A DNA stretch of 64,000 nt from Antrodiella citrinella (taxonomy: Eukaryota > Basidiomycota > Agaricomycetes > Polyporales > Steccherinaceae), in NCBI GenBank assembly GCA_004802725.1, contig SGPM01000023.1:1-64000 (forward strand), given 5' to 3'. Below the pieces are notes generated by a model. It was not told the DNA's origin, did no database searches, and saw only the letters and a program-made list of their open reading frames with translations. Every line of letters begins with the position of its first letter. Position 1 is the first letter of the stretch. Both the position numbers and the translations under genes were made by a program. Of this stretch, positions 1 to 9,408 are shown one piece after another.

Positions 1-405
1 AAGTGTTCGCCGGGGAATGCGGCGGCGGCTGTTGCGGTGCAGATGTCGAGGGAGAAGCTGGGTGAGGGGGGTGAGGGGGGTGGGGCGCCGTTGAGGGTTC
101 CGCGGTCGTCGAGAGAACACCATCTTTACCCGCACCACCACCAACAGCAACAGCATGTAGAGGTCGCGATGGGGGGTGTGACGATGGAGTCTGCGTGCCC
201 GATCTCGAAGGCGACGGCGTGGCGGAAGCGGTTCAAGAAGGTGTCTGCTGTGCCTGCGTTCGCGTCGCCGCTCACGCCAGTGTTGAACCCGATTGTGGGG
301 AGGGCGCAGTGGGAGATCGTGGTGCGGAGCGCGTCGATAGCGGCGGTGATTAGCTTTGTGGTCGTCGCGGCTCTGGTGAGCGTCCCGGTGAATACGGTTG
401 TGTGA
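1..405 (+). CDS. 3' end of an unidentified membrane protein gene
   Basis: The reading frame is open from the first base of the window to a TGA at 403-405, so the gene starts upstream. The visible part has Gly-rich and His/Gln-rich low-complexity stretches (HHHQQQQH). A basic segment (WRKRFKK) follows, and then one hydrophobic helix close to the C-terminus (about ASIAAVISFVVVAALVSVPV), ending NTVV. The layout suggests a cytosolic or nuclear-facing low-complexity region anchored by a terminal membrane segment. A GTGCAG just before an ATG at 43 could be a splice acceptor, so the first 42 bases may be intron. I do not recognise the family. Confidence 0.55.
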   Translation, partial: KCSPGNAAAAVAVQMSREKLGEGGEGGGAPLRVPRSSREHHLYPHHHQQQQHVEVAMGGVTMESACPISKATAWRKRFKKVSAVPAFASPLTPVLNPIVGRAQWEIVVRSASIAAVISFVVVAALVSVPVNTVV

Positions 406-2008
406 GGGGCGTGGCGGCGGTGTCTGGTTTCTGGTTTCGTGTGAGTGATAATGTTACGTTATGTCGTGTGATGTGAGCTGATGGGTGGGTGTAGACTGCT
501 CTCGTCGGTTTTCGTTGCAAATCTGCTCTGTGCCAGACCGCTCAGGTCGCGCAATACCCTTCATCATGGGTTGTACAATATCCTTCGGTCCTCTCATTCA
601 CCGTCGTCATCCCTTTTTTTCTCTTCTGCTCGTTGTCATTCTCAAGTCATTGTCATTTCCAGCTGTACGATGTATCGCACCCACCTTCCCTCTTGCATTT
701 GATTCCAACTTTGACGTCTTTTCTCCTCCACGCAATATCTTGTCACATACAATCCGGACTGCAGATTCTTTTGTCAGCCTCCTTCCTTTCGACGCATTGT
801 GTTCCAGGCTCGTTATCAACCCTTCCTTTTGACTTGGTGGCATTTTGGCACTTCCATGCACGCATCACTGGCACCCTTCATCCGAGTCCTTGACCATTCC
901 CTTGACTATTGTCATTCTCATTCTGGTTCTCAACGTGCATGCCCACCCATCCTTCCTTGATCTTCAATCTCAATCATCTTGTACCATTAGCTGAGAGCTC
1001 TGAGCCACAAATTGCAAAGCTCAGACCCTCAATTACAGTACTTTACCCTCGCTTAGTAGATTACGTATTCTTTCGTTTCGACTGCTCCGGGCTCGCAAGC
1101 TGTGGGGCTGCGCGCGGGGAGTGGCGGGAAGTACGTAGTGTAGACACCGTCGTTGCTTACTGTACGCAGAGTTGACAAAATATACGGACTTGTGCGTGTA
1201 AGTTGTTGGTGTGCGCGTTACGAGCGTTAAGTGTGTGCCTTCAAAATTTCGGGCTCCGATCGGGTTCTCCCGTGAGCCCAGGGAGCATGTCTGGATGTCT
1301 CACACTTTGCGCCGCGTCTGGTTCACGAGACTATGTATATCATACTATTCGGATGAGACGTTCCTCGAGTCGGATGCCAAGGAAAAACGCGTCAAATAAC
1401 TGATACGACATGTCGTGTGCGTTCTCGCTTCCGACCCCTCTCGTTCTCGCTCACTGCCAAGCTGTGTTCTCGAGTCTCGAGTACTGTATGAGCCTCACCT
1501 CAGCTCGTACTCGTCCTCTTGTTCTCTTCTGCTGCCCGACTCTGGATACTGAGTCCGAAGGTGTGTCCGAACAGGCCCCGGGCTTACGCGTTTTCCGTCA
1601 CGGTCTAAAAAATACATTTCTCCCCCAGAACGCAGCAATGGCGAGAAGGGGAGCTTCGTTGCCTGTGTAGGTACATTGTTCCCAAGCTCGAGCGCATGAC
1701 CTATGGAAGACCGAAGCTTCCTTAGGGAGTGATGAGTTCGTGAGGTTCGTGAGGTTTTTGTAGATAAGAGGTTTCTGGATGAGGGAAGCATGGGGTTCGT
1801 GAGTGGTTTTCTTTTGTTGGAGATTATGTGTTGATGTCTGTGTCTCAGCCACTGTCTGGCAGGGATGGGCTGGGTATCGGGTGATAAGAAGGGGCGTGGT
1901 GAACGCTGTTGTTGTGGGCATATAACTGGAATGTGCTGCGTCCCCGAAGGGCCTTTCTTACTGCGCGTCCCCTGCGAACATCCTTGAAGAAGAAGAGATC
2001 AACGCGAG
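406..2008. other. 1.6 kb without a recognisable gene
   Basis: The stretch holds the 3' flank of the upstream gene and the promoter side of the permease. Open frames on both strands are short, overlap each other and lack family motifs. Pyrimidine-rich runs (about 600-960) and a short repeat of a gttcgtgag unit (about 1737-1760) are visible. I see no tRNA, rRNA or mobile-element signature. Confidence 0.5.
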
Positions 2009-4172
2009 ATGAGTGGTCTAGACAAAGATGCCGAGCTCCTGGCTACGCTCGGATACAAACAAGAGCTCAAGAGGACGTTCACCAAGCTTGAGCTCTTCGG
2101 GATCGGGTTCAGTCTCGTGGGCGTGTTTCCCTCCATTGCGTACGTCTCAAGTTCCAAGTCAACTTGCCTGCAACAATGTAGCTGTAGACTCTACTCAAGC
2201 TCTGACACTTGCAGTGGCGTACTTATGTATGCGATACCATATGGCGGCCCAGTGGCCATGGTGTGGGGCGTACGTATCATCTCCCTTGTTGAATGACAGC
2301 GTCCGATTGCAGACAACTCATTTATCGAGGTGGCCGCAGTGGGCTGTATGCGGCGTCTTCGTCATGTGCATATCGTGCACGCTCGCTGAACTCGCGTCTG
2401 CCGCTCCCACCGCCGGCGGGCTCTACTACTGGACGTATCGGTATGCGTCTCCCGGGACGCGGAATTTGCTGAGTTGGGTGGTGGGCTGTGAGTGGAACTG
2501 TTCCTTGTGATTCTAGTCGTCTTAAGGTTCAGAGCTGACTGATGCTCTCCGGTATTTGTAGATACGAGCACGACTACGTACGCTGTTGGCGCGACGTCCA
2601 TAGCTTGGGCATGTGCGGTGTCCATTATGGCTGGAGTGAGTATTGGGAGTGATTTCACGTATGTCCCTACGACGGGACGGACGTTGTGAGCATCACACCT
2701 CCCTCTTCACGCTTCGGAGATGCGGTTGTCTCATTCATTGCATAGTGGAGTGTTCGTCGCGGTGGTTTTCTGCCAGCTAGTCATGGCTACCTTGCCTTCG
2801 TCTGCCGTGGCACAGATGACAAAGGAGTGAATTCGCTGTAGCTTGGAGCTGATATATATCTCGTGGTAGTATCTACTTGGCCGAACGGATTTGCGTTCAT
2901 TCTAAGTTTCTTGTCGCCTTTGTGGACTATCAGTGGACTCGACGCCCCGACGCATATCAGTGAAGAAGCCTCGAATGCCGAGTACGTACCTCCAATTGTT
3001 GAACCGAGTGTAGACTGGAGTGCTGAATCTTTTCTCAGTTTTGCAGTGTGTACCGCTATCTATGTGATTTGAGATCTAGTGACTCAATGAGATTCCTAGG
3101 TGCCCTTTGCTACCATCTCTAGTCCAGCAGCGGCAGTGGTTCTTGGTTTCGGTACGAGCTGTTGAGTACGTGCTAATACATAGGAACTGATCTGCGATTT
3201 CTCATAGTCGTCAACGTTGCGCTTGCGTTTTGCATGGGTACAGCAGACCTGAACGGGATTGTGAATAATGAGATTGGACAGCCGCTAGCGACAGTGAGTC
3301 ATCAGTACTGGTTAAATCGGTATGATTGTCTCATCATGGGTCCGTGCAGATACTGTTCAATAGCTTTGGCAAAAGAGGCACTCTCGCTGTCTGGTCGATC
3401 ACCATTCTTGTCCAGTGAGTTCAACTATCAGCCGTCTCTTCAATGCGCTCATTGCAAACTAGGTTTTTCATGGGTGTCACTGGTGTGCGTAGTGTCACTG
3501 GTGACTCCTCCGAAGATTCTTCTAACGCTTGTAACTCTCCAGTTGACCGCAGGAGCACGTCTCACATGGGCTTTCTCTCGAGACGGGGCTTTACCGCTCT
3601 CCCGATACCTCTCGCGCTTGAATCCTATCACCAAAACACCGCTATATGCCGCTCTTTATACTGCATCCATCTCCCTCGCCGTCGGGTTCCTCGTGTTTGC
3701 AGGTCCTGTCGCGACGTCTGCTTTGTTTAGCTCGACTCTCGTCGGACAGTACATCTCGCTCACCATCGTCTTCTTGGCGAGGTTCTTCGGTGGCGAACCT
3801 TGGGTATCGGGGCCATTCAGTCTTGGAAAATTCGTAAGTGCACCGAAAGTTTGGTAAGACACAGAACCGGTGTTGACAGCATTGTCGTACCAGTGCAAAC
3901 CAATAGGCTTCACCTCCATCTTGTTCATGATCCTTGTCATGGTCATTCTTATATTCCCTTCCAATCCTAACCCGAGTGCCTCGACTATGAACTACACTGT
4001 CCTCGTCATTGGCGGTTGGATTGGGATGTGTCTCTGTTACTACTACCTTCCGGTCTATGGTGGGGTGCACTGGTTCCGAGGCCCGGTGGCGAATATCACG
4101 CCGGCGGACGAGACGAGCGACATGGCCAGCCTACGAAAGAGCTCGGTGGAGGAGGACAGGATGAAATATTGA
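2009..4172 (+). CDS. APC-superfamily amino acid / GABA / choline-type permease
   Basis: This is a plasma-membrane or vacuolar transporter of amino acids or small amines, of the fungal GABA-permease/choline-transporter group. It begins MSGLDKDAELLATLGYKQEL, the usual short cytosolic leader. The first helix region contains FGIGFSLVGVFPSIA, then GGPVAMVWGW, AELASAAPTAGGLYYWTYRY and a series of hydrophobic segments to a C-terminus ending RMKY at TGA 4170-4172. At least eight introns are needed; for example, the junction before the exon at 2340 rejoins VWG to WAVCGVF. Later exons carry NGIVNNEIGQPLA and the run ending GARLTWAFSRDGALPLS, typical of the group. Substrate cannot be told from sequence. 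Some internal exon borders between 2690 and 3300 are approximate. Confidence 0.88.
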
Positions 4173-4348
4173 TCACTGTAAAAATTCTGCCTTTGCGATA
4201 ATAAACATACAAACTGGTTTGCGCCACATTGTTTCCAACTCCGACTCACCAAATTGGGTGTTTTCATCACCCGTTATGGCAAGTCTTCACAAGTCAGCCG
4301 CGTCCCAAAAGGTTGCAGAGGCTTTCATTCCGCTGGCCCACCCGTAAG

Positions 4349-4987
4349 TATATAAAGGACGGTAGATGGGACATGGATTCGCCAGCCTCAAGATCTCTCT
4401 TGCCTCCCGGCCACCAAGACCTACCTCCCGCGGTGAGTACCCCCGCCCTTTCCTGCCTTCGACTATCTCTGACAACACCCTCTAGTCCAACCTCAACGGT
4501 GCGTGCTTTCCATTCCCTCAGTTTCTCTCCGCACCTCCATNCCCCCTACCCACACCCCTCCTCGCAGGGCGTGCGCTTCCCTCTCGTGCTCGCCTCCCAG
4601 TGGGGTCGTGACTACCAGCACCGGGCTACAGCTATNGGAGCGTAGATTCCGTAAACTGCCTTCCTCCTGAGGGGGCCGAGAGGGAGCTACCATCGACACC
4701 GGGCTAGACCCGTTTGCCGCCTGCTGGTGCTGTCTGTGTGTTTGTGTTCTGTTGCTACTGATGTTTTACTTACAGCGCGACGCGTGGGGGGTAGTCCTCA
4801 AGCACCGGGAGGATGAAAGGTGGGTGGTCTCTTTTCCTGGGGGAGGGCGGATTCTGGCTCGAGAAGTCGGGCTGGGTTCGTCCTGACGCAGACCTTTCCG
4901 TGGTCCTCAGGATAAGTATCTGGTTAGGGTTTGGGGTGTCAGCCTCGGACTCTGACAGTGACTAGGGAAACCAACATGCGTCTTAAG
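4349..4987 (+). repeat. Copy 1 of a duplicated, apparently spliced unit of unknown nature
   Basis: The unit starts with a TATA box (TATATAAA, about 4349-4356). A first exon-like stretch ends at a GTGAGT donor at 4433. An intron of 53 nt with a CTCTGACAAC branch region ends at TAG 4485, and the next exon begins TCCAAC. A CACCGGGCT motif occurs at 4619-4627 and again at 4697-4705. The unit ends in a conserved block at 4876-4987. The same order of elements recurs in copy 2. Differences between the copies include indels that are not multiples of three, and no shared reading frame survives, which argues against a protein. Two ambiguous bases lie inside this copy (4541, 4636). It could be a structured non-coding RNA gene, or a transposon-derived repeat such as an LTR. 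I cannot tell which. Confidence 0.55.
4876..4987 (+). ncRNA. Conserved structured block of copy 1 (candidate RNA domain)
   Basis: This is the most conserved part of the two units. It folds as an outer stem GGTTAG (4922-4927) with CTA...AACC (4962-4972, GGGA bulge) around a perfect inner hairpin TGTCAG (4937-4942) / CTGACA (4952-4957). Copy 2 keeps both stems with changed bases. I match it to no known RNA: it lacks recognisable U3, SRP, RNase P/MRP or snRNA core motifs. The direction of transcription is inferred from the splice signals and the TATA box. Confidence 0.35.
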
Positions 4988-5075
4988 TTTGTTATTCATT
5001 GTCTGATATAGTAGTAGTTAATGTTCTTTATATTAGTGATACACGTTAAATATAATTTGCTTCATAATCTGCTNN

Positions 5076-5300
5076 CTACGACATCGGACAACTGTGCATC
5101 GAACGCCAGAGCGGATGTGCACTTCTGCGTCGCGTTGCTTCACGCCAAACGCCGCATTCCTCAAGAGCGACGATTCACCCGACATCCATCGTTGCATATC
5201 CTTCGCGTCGCTGGTAAGCATGGTCTTGAATCTGCAGAAAGGCAAGAACGTGATCGAGCGGCGGCGGCCTGACTCGGACTCGGAGTGCGCGTTCGAGTAG
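5076..5300 (+). pseudogene. C-terminal fragment of an unidentified protein right after an N run
   Basis: Directly after NN (5074-5075) a frame reads through a Ser/Asp- and Arg-rich stretch including NAAFLKSDDSPDIHRCISFA and LQKGKNVIERRRP, ending SDSECAFE before TAG at 5298-5300. Its composition looks like a real protein C-terminus. No start and no upstream exon are visible, because the sequence before the Ns belongs to the flank of the duplicated unit. It may be a gene remnant, or a gene cut by a collapsed assembly gap. I do not recognise the family. Confidence 0.3.
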
Positions 5301-5628
5301 CTGTCCGAGACGTGGGTCGCGATTCGAGTCATGTCACATGTGGAATGAGTTCCTGGAAGAGGTCGAATGATGTGTGTTAGAATTGTCTGTATATAGGGAG
5401 ATCAAGAGGAGGGATGAAAGGGGGTGTGGGGGTGCCGCATACTGAAAGCTGGTTCTATATATGTTGACGCGTCGTGTTTGTTTATTGTTTGTTTACGCGT
5501 TTGTCACGTTAGCGATCGACGCGACGCGTCTATCCAAATGGGGGTTGTAGTAGGCCCAATTTGGAAGGTTCTGAAGTTCACTCCACGTCAGAAGAGGCTC
5601 GCATTTTCACACTCCGATGGTCAAAACA

Positions 5629-6456
5629 TATATATAGGGAGCCATTTCGACCCTTCAGTCTCATCCTGGTTCCCTCGTTCTCACCTTCATCTCTTTTCAC
5701 CTCCCTCCTCCCAGTGGCCTTCAAGTTCCAGTCACTCCCCACTACCCCGATGCGGTGAGTATCTCATGTTTCATGTTGCGTTCGACACTTTACTGACGAC
5801 GCATTCATAGTCCAACGGTAGGTCGTTCCTCCTCGTAAACTCCTTCAATCTTTCTTCTCTTTCAACCCCTCCGCGGGTGCCGTCGCCCCCGGGCCGATCT
5901 CTCTCACTCCCCTGCGGGGTTGTAAACACCAGCACCGGGCTCTGCTTGCTTCAACGCAGCATTAGTTCCGTTTCCAACTACCGCCTACTCGTGGCTACTA
6001 TCATCACCAACATGGATTCAGTCTGATTCGTTCGCCAAGAGTTGCGTCCGCCTGACAGGCTCGCGTGTGGTGGCGACTACCTGCACCGAGCCCAGGCAAT
6101 GATTGCGCTTAAAGCAGCGTTTCCACGCTCTTGCCTTCCCTCTGAGGCTAAGAATGGGGTTGACGGTACTTGGCAGTTCGCCCATTTATTCTCTGTTTTC
6201 GTCCGTGTCCGCAACCCACCGACTACATACGAAATTGGTCTCAACATGACGCGCGGGATAGTCGGAGCATTCAGGGGCAGGGAGCACGTACAGGTGCGTC
6301 AAATTTTCCCTGGGGGAGGGCGAGCATAGTCCGAGTGGGCAATCGGGTCGTGTTCGTCCTGGCGCAGACCTTTTCGTGGTCCTCAGGATAAGTACCTGGT
6401 TGGTATAAGGGGCGTCAGCCTCGAGCGCTGGCCAGGGAAACCAACATGCGTCTTAA
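5629..6456 (+). repeat. Copy 2 of the duplicated, apparently spliced unit
   Basis: It has the same architecture as the unit 1.3 kb upstream. A TATA box lies at 5629-5636 and a GTGAGT donor at 5755. A 56-nt intron with a TACTGACGAC branch region ends at TAG 5810, and the next exon again begins TCCAAC. CACCGGGCT is at 5933-5941, a variant CACCGAGCC at 6084-6092, and the 3' block at 6352-6456. Spacing between the internal motifs differs from copy 1 (151 versus 78 nt), so the copies are old. The head-to-tail arrangement points to tandem duplication or serial insertion of a multicopy element. Confidence 0.55.
6352..6456 (+). ncRNA. Conserved structured block of copy 2 (candidate RNA domain)
   Basis: This block aligns with 4876-4987 at high identity, from GTTCGTCCTG to CCAACATGCGTCTTAA. 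The outer stem is GGTTGG (6398-6403) with CCA...AACC (6432-6442). The A-U pair of copy 1 is replaced by G-C here, so both partners changed. The inner stem GTCAGC (6414-6419) / GCTGGC (6427-6432) keeps pairing through a G-U wobble. One terminal pair of the two stems competes for base 6432. Function unknown. Confidence 0.35.
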
Positions 6457-7381
6457 TCTTGTCCGATGGCAGTCACCTTCTCTGTATTTGCAATACGAAT
6501 CAATATACACATGTCTTCTCTTCATGATTGGCTCACTACGAGATTGACGGAAGTGCTTCGAAGTAGTGCCGCGTGCGACGGTGACATTTCTGTGTAGCGA
6601 CGTATCTTCGCATCTAGTACTACGTACCACCCCTCTCTAAACATGAATGGCTCCGATGCCTGTCAGGCAAGAGTAGCCGTCTGGTACAAGTAGTACTAGT
6701 GTGGATGATCACAACGGACCGTTCGAAAGACAAGAACATGGAATCTGGTCCGGCTGAGGCCGCTGAGTAACATCCGAGTTAACGTCTACAGTGTCGTCAA
6801 CGTGTGAGGTCCTGTGCATTGTGTTCCACGTCAAATATAGCAAACAAGAGGGAAGAGGCGCTGCGAGCGACAAACTGAACCTGGTTCGACGCTGTCGCCT
6901 TAACCCGGAAAAGGAAAAGCTGGAAAGTGCGCCTCATCTGAGAATGCGCGCGTGATAAAGGTCTACGGAAAAGAGAGGTCGGAAAAGATTCATGGGGGTG
7001 AGGAAAGTGAAGGGGTTGCTCACTGGTCAGGGTTGCCGACAAAAACGGCGGTTGAGTTGAATATCTACCGTGAACGGGCATGTCCCATACGTGGAAATCC
7101 TCACTTGGCTCGATGTTCGTGGTATTAAAGGCACCTCCAAGCAACGTAGCTCGAATGGTCATTATGTTATACTATGCTCTAGATAATGATATATATACTT
7201 CGCGGCGAGAGCAGGAAGGGGGCCATTGAGTCCAGCCCCCCGATGCGCGGTAGAGTTGTGGTTGCGGTAACGATGACCAGTCATGTCCCATGTGGTTGTC
7301 TATGAATATGCGTGAGAGTTCAGAATGAGTGTACTTTTGCTGCCAGACGGAGTGGTGACAACGACGTTGGAAGGGTGGTGT
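6457..7381. other. Non-coding stretch between copy 2 and TIM44
   Basis: No supported gene. The longest frame is on the minus strand (6797-7162, about 121 codons, true ATG). It has no recognisable domain and a biased Ser/Phe/Arg composition, so I do not call it. The right-hand end is probably the 3' flank of TIM44. Confidence 0.5.
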
Positions 7382-9146
7382 TCACAGGTATGCACGAGCG
7401 GATCTCCTGCCCATCTATATCGCACGCAGCGGATTAGTAGACATCCTATAGGAGGATCAGAGAGAAAAGGAAACAAACCTCAATCACTTTCCACCCTCCA
7501 GTCAAGTCGTTGTCCAGTTCCTCCTCTACTCGCGTGACGACTGCAGCATAGTGACACTGTTCGACACGGTCTTCGGCGCCGACCATGATCTCTCGCGTTT
7601 TGGCGTTCCGGAACAGGAGCATCTCCTGCGTGGCGAAGGTGACCACGAATACGGGGACTTCATTCTCGAGAATTTTGCCCATTGAAATCTGCAAGAGGGG
7701 GGGAGGTGAGCAGGATATATGAGCACGTGAGGAATATGGGAGACGTACATCGACTTGGCGGATATCAAGGACTTTGCTGTCACTGATGAGTCCTTGCTTG
7801 AGATATTGCTCCATGGTGGCCCAGAGAAGATTGTACGTCTACGCGTGCGATCTCAGGATCACTCATTCCCATAAGTTGTAGCAAGGTACTCACCGCTTCA
7901 CCACACCATGCCTTCAATGCCTCCTGGTCGGCACTTAGATACGCATCGACGACCTCAGGCACGATGTATTCCCTCAGCTCCCTCTCAAAGTTTTCCATGT
8001 TGAAAGTTGGGTCTATGGCTTTCATCAACCTCTGTACCTGTGCGCTCTCGTTCTCATCGAACCATGAGCCGATGGTAGATGTCACGGAACGCAGGGAGGA
8101 GACGACCGGGCTTTCTGACTCGTCGTATGACTGACGCCACGAGCTGAGTGTACGGAAGACGGGGTTCGTCTCCTTCATACGATTCCACGCTTCTTGGCGT
8201 GGCGAGTCTTTGTGTAGGACCATGGCTGAACCGGCACTGTGCACAACCCACGAGTAATCAGACACTTCAACATAATATATGGAAATAACATGAATGCTAC
8301 TGACTCCGGATTTGTCTGGATGCGAACACCACCACGTATCATCGACTCCTTGCCTATCTTCGCCAATCGTGCCTGTCTTCGCTGTCTTCGTAGCTCCTTC
8401 TCCTCGAAACCAGCATGCTTTGCGCTACCACTGTCGTCCAGCGCATCAACAAGCGTGTCGGACAAGGCTTTATAAGCAGCCGTGTTTCGTATAGGTTCAG
8501 TAGCATTCGCGACTGTCTTCGACACCGCTCCGGTCGCTTTGGACAGCTATGAATTATGTAGTGTGAGTGTATGCATTGAAACCACAAGGAATAAGACGCG
8601 TACTGCTCGCATGATCTCGCTCTCCTCCATCGTCTTGAGGGCTTCACCCACGGCATCTCCAACCTTGACACCAGTCTTCCGGAGTTCCTCAGCAGCGGCA
8701 CGCAAACGAGGGTTCTCTTTTATACTTGACGTCAACTACGCAAACCAGATTCATCAGCATCCCCCCGACAGCAAGCTTGCCGTACGGCATCATTGGTTTA
8801 GGAGGAAGGAGTGAAAACCCACCCTAGCACGCTCATATGCCGCCTTAGCTTTCTTCATTGCCTCCGAGTCCTGCAGCTTGTCCACATCACCCTGCAATTG
8901 CTTCACATTGTCCTGCAGCTCTCTGTTCTTCCGCAGCTCCTCCCTCAGTACCTCCACAAAGGTTTGGAACGGGGACTTTGGGAGCTCTTGCCGTCTTGAG
9001 GATGACGAATGGAACGACAAAGCCTGCACACGAGCTAGCGCAGGAGGGTGAGGAAGCAGCCGTGGGCGCACGAGGAGAGCGGCGCGGATGTGCGCTGGCG
9101 TCGAGGTGGTCAGGAGGACGACGCGTCGGGCGTGGCGGGGCAACAT
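7382..9146 (-). CDS. TIM44: Mitochondrial import inner membrane translocase subunit Tim44
   Basis: Tim44 tethers mtHsp70 to the TIM23 channel on the matrix side and helps drive presequence-protein import. The ATG at 9146 gives MLPRHARRVVLLTTSTPAHI, an Arg-rich presequence without acidic residues; the open frame further upstream lacks this quality. Next come a charged coiled coil (LREELRKNRELQDNVKQLQG) and a central basic segment (EKELRRQRRQARLAKIGKES). The C-terminal lipid-binding Tim44 domain includes NPVFRTLSSWRQSYDES, FERELREYIVPEVVDAYLS and VFVVTFATQEMLLFRNAKT. About five short introns are spliced out. The last junction is a 64-nt intron after GGWKVIE with a CTAAT branch site. It leads to a 33-nt terminal exon (7382-7414) reading MGRRSARAYL, like the usual Tim44 C-terminus. 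Confidence 0.93.
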
Positions 9147-9408
9147 GGCAAGAGTGTCGAAGAAAAGAAAACAGACAAATTCTTCGTGAACGTGAACGGT
9201 AGACAAGAGGCGGCTCGGCTCGGAACGACGACGCTATACCTCTGAGTCTCAGTGTCACTCAAAATATTGCTCCGTCACGTGGCAGGTAACGCTGACGTAA
9301 TGCGGGGGCGGAAGCACTGGCAAAAGCAGAAGGCACTCAAGCAGAATGGGTTGAACTACTCGGCGCACTTACTCTTCTACATTCATCGCTACTTGGACTT
9401 GGACGACA

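Noticed and set aside
4874..4890. B-box-like GGGTTCGTCCTG, possible tRNA or SINE
   Set aside because: There is no A box at the right distance, no cloverleaf can be drawn, and copy 2 changes the key positions.
4922..4936. Telomere-like GGTTAGGGTTTGGG in copy 1, possible telomerase RNA template complement
   Set aside because: The corresponding part of copy 2 reads GGTTGGTATAAGGGG, so the telomeric match is not conserved. It is also on the wrong strand for a template if the unit is transcribed as the splice signals suggest.
6797..7162. 121-codon minus-strand ORF with a true ATG
   Set aside because: No domain, biased composition, and no sign of splicing or a partner frame.
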